Notes: a model not told the origin generated them from the sequence alone. Shown: positions 43,726 through 53,803, numbered from the stretch's first letter. The stretch is 64,000 nucleotides of DNA from Forficula auricularia (GCA_024734495.1 JALMQS010000085.1:19476474-19540473), one strand, 5' to 3'. Translations and numbers: made by a program.

Positions 43726-45648
43726 ACTTATCCAATGCAAAGCATGGGGTAAAGTATTGTAATCGCTCTCGGGGCAAGCGTGGCTTCAAAGGGTCCTCAG
43801 GTAAAGACTACGGAACCCATGGACTCAATTAAAGTCACAAATTGTAGTATTCAATTAGGTTGAATTTTAGCACGTGACGGTTTTGCCAAAAATTACATGG
43901 GGTCTCGTCGAGAGGCCAAAAAGTGCGATTTTTTCATTTAGTGCGTGCGGATGTATGGATGGATGTATGGATGGATGTATGTATGAATGTATGTATGTTA
44001 TCGTTTTTTTGGCCCACGATTTTTTCCACACCGTTGCACCGATTGAAATGAAATTGAAAAACCTACCATTAGTTTAACAAAATGAAGCGCTGATTAGTTT
44101 TTGGTACATATCGGCCGACAAACATTAGTACTTTATTTCAGTACTTTTTTAGTTTTTTCTAAATATCTTGAAAATGACTTAACCAATTTTGATGAAATTT
44201 AATATCCTAATTAAGTACCTTGGGGACCACAAAAAAGGTTAAATAAAGTTTTTAGTAAAATTATATTTTAAAGTACTTTACTCTAGAGTAAGAGAGTACG
44301 TTTTTTAATTTTTTTAATTCTTTAAAATTTATTCATTTGAAAGTTTTAATATAGCTCATTTAGCCTTGCTTAAGTAAGAATGGATAGGCTTCTCTCTGTG
44401 AAATGCTAAAAATTTGGGAGGAATTTTTATAAGTAACCATAGCAACTGCGTTGTTTTCTTATCTGTTACCTTTGCTGAAGACATAGAGAAATCGATTTTA
44501 AACCAAAAATAGCGATTGATTCTCATCTAGTACTTAAGGAATAATCATTCTATATTGGATTTTTGACGTTTCGGTTTTTATTAGTAACCATTGCTGAAGA
44601 CATAGAGAAATCGATTTTAAACCAAAAATAGCGATTGATTCTCATCTAGTACTTAAGGAATAATCATTCTATATTGGATTTTTGACGTTTCGGTTTTTAT
44701 TAGTAACCATTGCTGAAGACATAGAGAAATCGATTTTAAACCAAAAATAGCGATTGATTCTCATCTAGTACTTGAGGAATAATCATTCTATATTGGATTT
44801 TCGACGTTTCGGTTTTTATTAGTAACCATTGCTGAAGACATAGAGAAATCAACTTTAAACCAAAAATAGCGATTGATTCTCATCTAGTACTTGAGGAATA
44901 ATCATTCTATATTGGATTTTTGACGTTTCGGTTTTTATTGGTAACCATTGCTGAAGACATAGAGGAATCGACTTAAAATCAAAAATAGCGATTGATTCTC
45001 ATCTAATACTTGAGGAATAACAATTCTACATTAGGTATTTTACGTTTCGATTATTATTGGTAACCATTGCTGAAGACATGGAGGAATCGACTTAAAATCA
45101 AAAATAACGATCGATTCTTATCTAATACTAGAGGAATAACCTTATTGCATTCCATTTTTGATGTTTTGACTATTAATCGAAACCTCTACTGAAAATGTGG
45201 ATGAATCGACTTAAAATCAAAAAGACTAAATTCTCAAGCTTGAGTTGTAGCAATAAGGTTATTCCTCTAGTATTAGATAAGAATCGATCGTTATTTTTGA
45301 TTTTAAGTCGATTCCTCCATGTCTTCAGCAATGGTTACCAATAATAATCGAAACGTCAAAAACCTAATGTAGAATTGTTATTCCTCAAGTATTAGATGAG
45401 AATCGATGGCTGTTTTTGATTTTAAGTCGATTCCTCCATGTCTTCAGCAATGGTTACAATAATAACCGAAATGTCAAAGATCCAATGTAGAATGGTTGTT
45501 CCTCGACTATTAAATGAGATTTATTTTTGAATTAATATCAATATGAACTACAAATTGCAAGTGATATCTGATTAATAATAAAGGAACAAACATATTAATA
45601 TTTCAAATGAATTTGGATAAAGTTTAGCAACGATCCGTTGCAGTTTAT
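43726..45648. mobile_element. 1.9-kb insertion of unknown class
   Basis: Defined by the host element's break. It starts ACTTATCCAATGCAAAGCAT and ends GGATAAAGTTTAGCAACGAT, CCGTTGCAGTTT. The ends share a weak inverted TTATCCAA. It includes a (GGAT/GTAT)n microsatellite (43949-44000), a diverged repeat with CACCGATTGAAATGAAATTG, and a palindromic tandem array. The short frame 43614-43832 spans the junction and 43874-44077 spans the microsatellite; neither is convincing. Confidence 0.65.
44466..45540. repeat. 119-bp tandem array with inverted tail
   Basis: Seven plus-oriented units are marked by GCTGAAGACAT at 44474, 44593, 44712, 44831, 44950, 45069 and (degraded) 45188: a period of exactly 119 bp for the first five intervals. 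From about 45232 the sequence reverses and about two and a half units run in inverted order (ATGTCTTCAGC at 45318 and 45439). Inner units are more diverged than the first four. Confidence 0.92.
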
Positions 45649-46220
45649 TTTTCATAGCTATTAGACCTTTTTTATTAGGTTTGTTTAGACCTAACCTCTT
45701 TGTTTATGAACCGATTTCGATGGTTCTTTTTTTATCCGAAAGGGAGTGTCTTAGGGATGGTGTCATATTAATTTGGTCAAGTTCTGATGATATCATCACT
45801 ATTAATAACATCACTAAAAAGAGAACAATAAAAATAATTTTTAAGAAAAAAATAAAAACCGACTTCAAAAAATTAAATGCAACAAATAAAATACACTAAA
45901 AGGTATAAAATAATTATGATCTTATTTAGTTACAACTAAACTACTAAATATTAACATGAAATTACTTTTTGAAGTTGGTGCCAAACATATACCTTTTATG
46001 AATCGCACTCGACGGATCTTACTTAGTACGTTTGGCGGGTACGCTCGCTTATAGGTATAGTTTTTTTGGCACCGACTTCAAAAAGTAATTTCATGTTAAT
46101 ATTTAGTAGTTTAGTTGTAACTAAATAAGATCATAATTATTTTATACCTTTTAGTGTATTTTATTTGTTGCATTTAATTTTTCGAAGTCGGTTTTTATTT
46201 TTTTCATAAAAATTATTTTT

Positions 46221-46452
46221 ATGTAATGACTCTGGGTCTCATATAACACTGCTTCTCAGAACAGGGCATTTTCAAGGAACCTATCTACCGTGTTATATAA
46301 GGGTTACCAATAGGTACTTCTTTTGATAGATGAAATTCACTTAAAATCACGAGTATAGATTATAAGGATGGAAACATTGTTGGGTATGCCTATAATAGTT
46401 CAAATTGTGCCTTTAGTGCCTGTGTTTACAATTTTATTGAATTGATCTATAT
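46221..46452. other. Spacer
   Basis: Low-copy DNA, nothing assigned. Confidence 0.35.
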
Positions 46453-46665
46453 ATGGTGGGTTATTTTAAATGTGAATACCCTTCTGAAGGGCCAAAGATT
46501 AAGAAACAGATACTAAGAAAAAATTCACTGCACATATCAGAATTTATCACCCAATTTTATGTTTGGCTAAAAGGTGGAGTAAATGGATTTGACAAAGAGA
46601 CAAATTTGCCATTAGGTAACACTACAGGAAGGAGCTTTAATGGCGATATATTGGATGCATATTAA
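46453..46665 (+). CDS. Hypothetical short frame, protein-like
   Basis: Seventy codons, MVGYFKCEYPSEGPKIKKQI ... FITQFYVWLKGGVNGFDKET. Amino-acid composition is balanced (G, N, D, K, T spread), unlike the F/I/Y/K strings typical of AT-rich frames here. I recognise no family, no splice context was established, and it starts beside AT-rich DNA. It may be chance or an exon remnant of an old gene. Confidence 0.25.
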   Translation: MVGYFKCEYPSEGPKIKKQILRKNSLHISEFITQFYVWLKGGVNGFDKETNLPLGNTTGRSFNGDILDAY

Positions 46666-47276
46666 GGGGACTTACTTCATTTACTCCTTTTAAATCTATA
46701 TAAGAGCAATAATTATATTTCTTTTAATATTATTTATTAATTTATTGATTTCATTTATACAAAGGTACATACCCATTTTGGGCTTTGGTACAGATATATA
46801 CATACAGTTTTATTAACACATTATAATTCCTCTTTTCTTTTGCGACATTCATCGAATATTTGTTTTCTTCCTGCTTCAGGAATTCCATTATTTCTCTCCC
46901 CATCGTTCTCTTCCTCAGTTGAAATCCCAACCCCCTCCGAATGATTTCCTTTCTTCTTTCATCTTCTTCTTCTCCTCCTTCATTATTTCTTCCGAATCTT
47001 CCAAGATTACCTATATGTATTGCGACATATTTTTATCTCACTCTTTTTCACATTCTTCCACTCAAAGTCTCTCTTCCAATTTCTTCTTTGATTTTTTTGT
47101 ATATTGGAAAATAAGAAGAGTTTTCTATTTTCGTCCTAGTATCTCTTGTCCTCTCAGCTTCGCAGCTCATCCCTTTTAAAGGTATTTCTGGTTCTCCCCA
47201 TCTTCTTCTAAAATTGGCACCCTATCTTGAGAAATTCGTGTTACTTATATTTCTTACTATTTCCCATAGGTGTACC
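46666..47276. other. AT- and pyrimidine-rich DNA
   Basis: 46850-47200 is rich in TTCTTCTTC/CTCCTT text, giving a composition-driven frame (46919-47179). No gene. Confidence 0.4.
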
Positions 47277-47582
47277 CGAGGGGTGATCCGGGATTGGAAG
47301 TAGATGTACACCTCTTTGGAAGTATTTTGGAAGTACTTGGAAATATTTGGAAGTACTTGAAAATATTTGAAAGTACTTGGAAATATTTGGAAGTGCTTGG
47401 AAATATTTGGAAGTACTTGGAAATATTTGGAATTACTTGCAAATATTTATAAGTACTTGGAAATATTTGGAATTACTTGGAAATATTTGGAATTACTTGG
47501 AAATATTTGGAAGTACTTGGAAATATTTGGAAGTACAAGTGGAAGTAGGTGTACAGCATATTAGGTCGCGGTTCACCCTTCG
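47277..47582 (+). mobile_element. Minisatellite-bearing transposon, medium copy
   Basis: CGAGGGGTGATCCGGGA at 47277; inverted CGAAGGGTGAACCGCGA ends at 47582. Flanking 8-mers GGTGTACC (47269-47276) and GGTATACC (47583-47590) are a target duplication with one mismatch. About eleven 20-bp units (47318-47536). The ~60-bp right flank next to the array, AAGTGGAAGTAGGTGTACAG, is almost identical to that of the 4433 copy. Confidence 0.92.
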
Positions 47583-47929
47583 GGTATACCCTTGACCATC
47601 TGCTTACTTCCATTTCTATTATTCTTTTTTTAATATTTAAATGTATTATTTTATTATTATAAAACATTTCTAAGATAAGTACTATTTAAAAATATAATTA
47701 TTTTTATTAAAGTTTTTCAGTTATACTACCTATGTGGTATTGGCATTTTTTGCGATATTTTGTAGAAATCGATCAAAAGGTCTAGGATTTATATTGATAT
47801 TTCTATTTTTTTGAACCCCGACCCAATTTTGGCCCCCGATAAAAATAATAGCTCAGTTTTTTATTATAGGTTCATTTTCCAGTAAATTTAATTTTTTTTT
47901 TTTTTTTTAATTTGAAAATTTTATAATTT

Positions 47930-48312
47930 TAATTTTTTAATTCCCTCTTAATTTTTGGTTCGATATCAACCAAAATCTAACCAGCTCTTAATCTCATTGC
48001 ACCAAAACTACATGCGAAATTTTGTTTTGATATTCACATATTTTTTGAGCTAGAGCGTACACAATATTTGTTAAAATACTAACGTAGGTACCTCCTAACG
48101 GACTAACTAACAGATATTTTGAAAAAATAACTAATATCTCGTAAAACATAATTTTTTCCATGTTTAATTATTAGAGATTTTTTGTAGAGCAAAACGCCAT
48201 GGTTTCGCTCAATTTTTTTCAATCAAAATAGTTTCTGCCGTTTTTTAAATATTTCGAAAAAACAAAGCAAAGAATCACTTTATTTATGCATGATTATTAC
48301 AGATATTACCAT
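47930..48312 (-). mobile_element. ACTTTACCATAC MITE, degraded
   Basis: Minus strand: GCATAAATAAAGTGATTCTT, AAAACGGCAGAAACTATTTT, GCGAAACCATGGCGTTTTGC, GAGCTCAAAAAATATGTGAA, AGATTAAGAGCTGGTTAGAT. Both ends are eroded. 47600-47930, to its left, is AT-rich spacer. Confidence 0.75.
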
Positions 48313-48365
48313 AAGTATATGTGATATTATAAGTACATGTGTTACATAATATGTGTATAATTTCT

Positions 48366-48412
48366 AATAAACTGAAGATGTCCCGATAAATTCAGGCCGA
48401 AACGTCTTTATT
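48366..48412 (+). ncRNA. Hammerhead-ribozyme-like motif, strong stem I
   Basis: Stem I AATAAA (48366-48371), CTGAAGA (48372-48378), T, stem II region GTCC...GGCC with one mismatch, GAAA (48399-48402), CGTC (48403-48406), stem I partner TTTATT (48407-48412). Stem I pairs perfectly over six bases and GAAACGTC is the usual form of the hammerhead 3' core. The surrounding DNA (to about 48530) has no foldback; it may be a lone terminal-repeat remnant. Confidence 0.6.
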
Positions 48413-48626
48413 CTGGGAATTTTATTGGACCGGGTGCATAGTTGCTTTGGCTGAATAACTCCTTCAACCCACTAAAAATTTATACCAGCCACAATCTCCA
48501 ACAACGACTATGTTTGGTGTTTAATCAGAGAAACTACTTATGAACATAACAGGAATACTAAGACAGAAACCCTGTTTGTTTTAATTTTTTTTTAATATTC
48601 TCTATACTATAGTAATAGTTTTTTTT

Positions 48627-48685
48627 TTATTTATTTATTTATTGTCACCGGGAACAAAGCCCATTTAGACATCACATAAGTAAAG
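48627..48685 (-). mobile_element. Non-LTR retrotransposon 3' tail
   Basis: On the minus strand: ACATCACATAAG region, GGGCTTTGTTCCCGGTGACA, then (ATAA)n. This GGCTTTGTTCCCGGTGAC-plus-tail form is common at 3' ends of insect Jockey/I-type elements. Severely 5' truncated. Confidence 0.6.
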
Positions 48686-49924
48686 TATAGTAATAGTTAA
48701 AAGTAATAAAAAGAATATAACTACCTATAGAAACATATTTGTTTTGATTTTTCAATTGATGATTGATTTAAAATCATATATTTTCTTAATTAAATACCAT
48801 GTTTGATTTGTAACAGGACACGAACGGAATCGATTTCCCGATGCCATTAAATTTGCTCAACTTTGTTGAATTAAATGTCTTGTCACTATTTCTCATAGAT
48901 CCAGCGAAAGAGATATTTTTGTCCACGAACAAACAGGCTCCGATAAGACTGTTCGGGTATGCTGTTACATTGTTCGATGTTCCCATATGTTTGTTCTCTC
49001 CGGGTGAAATATCGTCGCAATCTGTCCGGGAAACTCCGATTAAAAACAAATCAATTGGCTGCCATCGATTGGACCCTACTGAATACAACAAATGATCCTT
49101 GCCAACCAATTCTTTTCTTTATTATCAATTACACACCCCACTGGGGGCAATTAATTAACGAGAGAAGTTTTCACTTCCATTCCTTTTTTGCACAATTCCT
49201 AAAAAGACGGTTCTTTTTTATTACTTGATTCAAATTATTCAATTATTCTTTCAAATGATCTGTCATATCATTTTGTTAATTTATTTTTAATTGTTTTATC
49301 ATTTACAAAATAAACATTATTTTATTTTCTAGAAAGGTAGTAAATTCTCAACAATACTTTTGTTAAAAATTTAAATAATTCTGTAGATTTGCTCTTTAAA
49401 GATCTTCTCTAGACAAACATCAACAACGAAAGAGAAAAACTCCAAATAATATTCTGTTTTTATGATTATTTCACCTCTTGCGCTCTATTTACTTTGTTCT
49501 TCCTTGCTCCTGAAATATACTAATTAAAGCATTTTCATAGATCCCAAGTAAAAAAGTCTTAAAATTCCAGCCATCTCTGCTAGTAATGGAAGAATAAACT
49601 TAATCATGAATTATCTGTAGTTTTCAACGAAAATGTTATTTGTGCCCTGGAGGTGAGAACATTTTTTGTTATAAGCAAGAGTTGTTAGGTTTTATATTTT
49701 ACTGTATAATCTACATTCCACTAGCGCCCAAAATTGTTTATTTTGAATTTGATATAACCAAATGGAGGGTAAATCTTATCCAATGGTCACAACTTTCTCT
49801 CTTTTTTAAATAATAATCTATATAAATCTTTAATAAAATTTTCAGATCATTATTTATTAATTGTTTTTATTAAATTGAAAATTTCTTTTTGTCGAGAGTA
49901 GCAGAATATGTATAAATAAAAGGA
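48686..49924. other. Low-copy DNA with a dense, possibly conserved block
   Basis: 48790-49190 is single-copy here and of higher complexity: CACGAACGGAATCGATTTCC, CCGGGTGAAATATCGTCGCA, CTGCCATCGATTGGACCC, CACTGGGGGCAATTAATTAA. Overlapping frames on both strands (48786-49109 minus, 48841-49095 plus) cannot both be real and neither matches a family I know. Conserved non-coding DNA is as likely as an exon. 49200-49924 is AT-rich. Confidence 0.35.
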
Positions 49925-50112
49925 GACAAAAAAAGAGTGTGTCTTCTGCTGGAAAAATAAATTTTTTAATTTATTTATAAGGAGTCTATAGTTTCGAGGG
50001 CTTTGCCCTCTTCATCAGTCTATTACAATTACAATAAGAGGTCATAGTCTCGTTATAAATAAATTAAAAAATTTATTTTTCCAGCAGAAAACACACTCTA
50101 TTATTGTCTCCT
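49925..50112. mobile_element. Foldback with hammerhead-like loop
   Basis: The arms 49925-49980 and 50050-50112 (GTCTTCTGCTGGAAAAATAA, AAATTTTTTAATTTATTTAT) are inverted copies. The loop carries an intact-looking ribozyme motif on the minus strand and a partial one on the plus strand (CATAGTCTCGTTATAA). A degraded CGAGAGTAGCAG fragment lies just left (49888), linking this family to the 8262/37305 repeats. Confidence 0.8.
49981..50022 (-). ncRNA. Hammerhead-ribozyme-like motif, perfect stem II
   Basis: Minus strand: CTGATGA (50018-50012), A, stem II GAGGG-CAAAG-CCCTC, GAAA (49995-49992), CTATAGAC. The decayed relative at 13994 has TATAGTC, so the family form was probably GAAACTATAGTC, with the conserved U before the cleavage base; here it is mutated to A. 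Stem I is weak (two pairs). Confidence 0.55.
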
Positions 50113-50317
50113 ATAATTTGATTGTTTTTATGTTCGATCAAAAATTTTTTATTTTTCTATAAAGCAAAATATTTTTACTCTTAAGAATTCAATGATTATA
50201 ATATATAGAATAGGCCAGATTAATTTGTAGCAATTTGGTGACACATGATATTAATTAATAAAGTAAAGGGTGGAGTAGTTTCACAGTGAATGAAATAAAA
50301 CTCAAAGAGGTTTATAC

Positions 50318-50360
50318 AAACTCAATATATTTCGGATTATTAGCCCATCATCAGGAGTTT
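50318..50360 (-). ncRNA. Hammerhead-ribozyme-like motif, left arm
   Basis: Minus strand: stem I AAACTC, CTGATGA (50354-50348), T, stem II GG...CC (GGGCTAATAATCC), GAAA, TATATT, stem I partner GAGTTT. Same as the right-arm motif except one base in stem II. Confidence 0.65.
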
Positions 50361-50411
50361 ACAGGTTAAAACTAATGATTAGTTTTAACCTGAATTAGTT
50401 TTAACCTGTAA

Positions 50412-50454
50412 ACTCCTGATGATGGACTAATAATCCGAAATATATTGAGTTTGT
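50412..50454 (+). ncRNA. Hammerhead-ribozyme-like motif, right arm, best example
   Basis: Stem I AAACTC (50412-50417), CTGATGA (50418-50424), T, stem II GGA (50426-50428) with TCC (50436-50438), GAAA (50439-50442), TATATT, stem I partner GAGTTT (50449-50454). Every core residue is present and stem I pairs over six bases, extendable with G-T pairs. Cleavage would be expected after the T at 50448. Confidence 0.68.
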
Positions 50455-50554
50455 ATAAACCTCTATGAGTTTTATTTCATTCAATGTGAAACTACACACC
50501 CTTTACTTTATTATTTAATGAAGTTACTAATATATTCCTCGACTCATTTAATAA

Positions 50555-51905
50555 ATTGATGATATTGAACTTGGCAGCACATTAGATCTCACTAAGTTTT
50601 TTGGCAAATAGATTTTATTAATCGAACTTGGCCTTTTTTTACACAAGTGTTTTTGTTGAGATTTCACTTCTTTTTGTAAGTTGGATGGGAATTTAGCCTG
50701 CAAGATTCACGCATTTATTTTAAAGGCTGATGAAGATCTTTTTCGATTTCTCACTTTATTAGTGATTCAAGTTATTGCACTAATTTATGTCAAATTTTAG
50801 CATTCTAGTGTCGTTGAATTGTCACTATTAGTTAATTTAGCTCATAAGTTTCACTCCTTCATTTTAGATGCTGATTAAGTGAAAGTTACAGTTTTTCGAT
50901 TTCTCCCATTGTTAATGCCCCAAAATCTACTAACATGCCAAATTTTAGCATTTTATACCCTTTGAATTTTTACTTGATGACAATTTATATTATTAACTTC
51001 ATACCTTCTTTTAAGATGCTGAGGAAGAAAACGTTTCGTTTTTCGATTCTCTTCTTTATTAATCAAGTTTCATCATTCTAGAGTCATTATATTTTCACTA
51101 TAAGTTAATTTAATCTATAAATTTAACCCATTCATTTTATGTTCTGAAGAAGGGAAATTTTCGGTCTTCGATTTCACCTTTTATTAACGCCCTAAAATCT
51201 ACCATCATCCCAAAAATAATGAAATTTTATCGCACAAATAAATACACCCCCCTTCATTTTATGTCCTGAAGAAGGCAAAGTTTCGATTTTTCGATTCACC
51301 ATTTATTAACGCTCCAAAATCGACCATCATCCCGAAAATAATGAAATTTTATCTCACAAACCCCCCCCCCCTTTCATTTTATGTCATGAAGAAGAGAAAG
51401 TTTCAGTTTTTCGATTTCACTCTTTATTAACGTCCCAAACTCTACCAACATACTGAAAATAATGAAAATTTATCTATTAAAATTCACCCACTTTATTTTA
51501 TGCCCTGAAGAAGGAAATGTTTCGGTTTTGCGATTTCATTCTTTATTAATGTACCTACCAAATTCTACTAATATGCCAAGTTAGGCATTCTAGGATCAAT
51601 ATATTTTCACTGTATGTTAATTTAGCCTATAAATTTCACCCCTTCATTTAAGGCCCTGAAGAAGTGAATGTTTCGGTGTTTCAAGTTCATCTTTTATTCA
51701 TGTGCCAATCTTTACCAGTGTGCCAAATTTCAGCATTCTAAGTTCATTGTGTTTTCACAATATGTTAATTTAGCCTATAACTTTCCTTCATTTTAGGTCC
51801 TGAAGAAGGGAAAGTTTCTATTTTTGGAATTTTCCTATTAATTGTACCTCAAAATCTACCAGCATGCCAAATTTCAGCATTCTAGGATCAGCGGAAGTAC
51901 TCTAG
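50555..51905 (+). repeat. Tandem array, nine units of 119-151 bp
   Basis: Unit marker CTGAWGAAG-type text at about 50728, 50871, 51019, 51144, 51266, 51386, 51505, 51656 and 51800. Each unit has TTAATTTAGCCTATAAATTT, CACCCCTTCATTTTATG, TTTCGGTTTTTCGATTTCAC and CTACCAACATGCCAAATTT. Units in the middle have lost ~25 bp and one gained a C run (51361-51371). Homologous, in inverted orientation, to 30745-31735. Confidence 0.9.
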
Positions 51906-52166
51906 AATTTTGATGAGTGAGTGAGTGACGAAAAAGCCTATTTTTAGCCTCTTGTAACATGGACGATATAAAAAAATATAAATATGAAAATTTGTAATTT
52001 AGTTAAGCTTATGGACCAGTATTATTGAAAAAAATTTCAGCCATGTAGAGGTTTCCAGTATGAAGTTACAGAGACGTCAAAATGGCCTGAGTTGTTTCCT
52101 GTAAAGGGTAGTCTGGCACTGCACGCCGAATCGAACTTGGCTGGCGCACTGCCGTGCCTCCAGATC
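51906..52166. other. Spacer
   Basis: Includes GAGTGAGTGAGTGACGAAAA and GC-richer GGCACTGCACGCCGAATCGA; unassigned. Confidence 0.35.
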
Positions 52167-52174
52167 TCCTAGAG

Positions 52175-52432
52175 CACCGTTTCTCAACCTTTTTTGGCCC
52201 GCGAAACAGTAAAATTTGTAAAAAAAATTCGCAGACCAGTGATATTTTTTAACAACAAAATTTTACTAGGTATTAAAGAACTACTACATAAATTAATTGT
52301 AACATTTGTATTATCATTTTATTTACAATAATATTTAAATGTAAAGATATGTAATTCTATATACTTGTCCGCGGATTAGTAAAATTTCTCCGCGGACCAG
52401 TGGTCCGCCGGATCAGCGGTTGAGAATAGTTG
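52175..52432. mobile_element. hAT-type MITE with 8-bp target duplication
   Basis: CACCGTTTCTCAACC at 52175; the right end on the minus strand is CAACTATTCTCAACCGC (ends 52432). Flanking 8-mers TCCTAGAG (52167-52174) and TCCTAGAA (52433-52440) are a target-site duplication with one mismatch. The TTCTCAACC terminus and 8-bp duplication are hAT hallmarks. 258 bp, non-coding. Confidence 0.9.
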
Positions 52433-52939
52433 TCCTAGAATGAGAATGAGATAGAAATCAAGTTTCTAGGATGAGAGGTTTTGATTTTATGAAGGAAAAA
52501 CTGAAATTTTTTGAAAAAATTGATCTTTTCATGTCATGGAAAATGCTGGATATCAATAAATCATGTTTATCATGAATAGTACAACTTTAGTAGGTAAATA
52601 ATTTGATGAATGCTAGTAGACTAGCTTAGCAAACATATAAAACTATATAATAATAAAACTAAGATTCGAGGTAGGTTTCACAAAAAAGAAATAAAACAAA
52701 ATTGAGTTTTGAATTCGATATATTTCGGGGGTTAGCCCATCATCAGGAGTCTAAGAAAACTGATTACATATTGGAAAAATAGTTTTACAAGTAAGAATTT
52801 TAAAATTTGCAGCATTCTATTCAATGATCTGGTAGACTCCTCCAGTATACCCATGAATACTATAAATTTCAATTAAAGAGCTTAACATCATTCAGAATTA
52901 TAGCCCCGAATAATGGATATAACATTTCGACTATCAACC

Positions 52940-53500
52940 AAAATTTATAATAAAATCAAACGTAAATTCACTATTTCACATACACTCCATTAGAATCGGG
53001 AACCGAAAAAATATATAGAAGAATATCCCTTCATTTTCAATCATCTGACATCTCCATTAGCTTATACTCCTTAGATCATATGGAATCACTCCTGCTTTAT
53101 ACAACAACAACAATTTAGGCTCCCAATTAATTAACAATAAAATAGACAAAATTGATAAATTAGACAAATCAGGAGTGTATAAATTAACTTGTCAAGATTG
53201 CGACGCTTTTTATATTGGGCAGACAGGTCGCGTTTCAAAATACGTTACTCCGAGTATGTAAGAGCCTTAATCATCTCAACAAATCCGATAACATTAATTT
53301 AGATTCGACCTCAGCCTTCGCGAATTCACTTACATGAATCTAACCATTCACCCTCTAATCATAACCCTATCCCCATTCATTTCGAAAGAAAAGGCCTTAA
53401 ATTGGACCTCTTGGAATCCACCGAGATAAAAATAGCCCTCTCTAATAATTCAAATATTTTAAATAATCAATTGGAATTGTATGAAAATACTAATTATTGA
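52940..53500 (+). pseudogene. Penelope-like GIY-YIG endonuclease, multiply frameshifted
   Basis: In shifting frames: TYTPLESGTEKIYRRISLHF, then NNKIDKIDKLDKSGVYKLTC, QDCDAFYIGQTGR, RYSEYVRAL, and HFERKGLKLDLLESTEIKIA, ending at TGA 53498-53500. VYKLTCQDC and FYIGQTGR are the GIY-YIG nuclease signature with the Penelope-type preceding CxxC-like residues. At least three single-base indels and a stop break the frame. The enzyme would nick DNA for target-primed reverse transcription. Confidence 0.88.
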
Positions 53501-53803
53501 TTATATGTTATAATAAATTAAATAAACATTCCTTTCATTGTTTGCACATTGAATATACTAGGGTAATTGCATCTCTTATATACCTTTCAAGTTGTTCCTT
53601 CTCAGGTACTTGTCCATTCGCTATTATAATAGCAGGTATAGATCCCTTTCACCCAGCTCAAATCTCAATAGAAAATATTAATTCTTAGAACAACTTCCCC
53701 CCCTCTTCCCCTACATTCCCCCCACCACATACATTTAAAAAAAATATTAAAATTTTAAATTCTTACTTGTAAAACTATTTTCCAATATGTAATCAGTTTT
53801 CTT

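Larger units (their letters stand above)
43551..46220 (+). mobile_element. ACCGACTTC-family element split in two
   Basis: 43551-43725 is the family's 5' part, ending in TTTTTTTTCGTTTTTTT. The next expected bases (CATAG, then TATTAGACC) appear at 45652 and run to the terminal hairpin (arms about 45840-45985 and 46069-46220). So a single copy carries a 1.92-kb insertion. Its loop (45985-46068) has the same orientation as in the 18383 copy. The read-through frame 45681-45899 is the same pseudo-ORF as at 18586. Confidence 0.88.
50265..50508. mobile_element. Foldback with two opposed hammerhead-like motifs
   Basis: The arms 50265-50375 and 50395-50508 (TTTCACAGTGAATGAAATAA, CTCAAAGAGGTTTATACAAA) are near-perfect inverted copies meeting at TAATGATTAG. 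Each arm holds a full ribozyme-like motif pointing outward. Ends read AAAGGGTGKAGTTTCAC. A decayed relative is at 7146-7357. Confidence 0.88.

Noticed and set aside
44466..45540. 119-bp array units as ribozymes (CTGAAGA and GAAACG both occur)
   Set aside because: The two motifs lie on opposite strands and no stem II joins them, so no hammerhead can form within a unit.
46453..46665. Similarity of CEYPSEGPKIKK to immunoglobulin-receptor-type domains
   Set aside because: The resemblance is a few residues only, the needed second cysteine and tryptophan pattern is absent, and the window otherwise looks arthropod.
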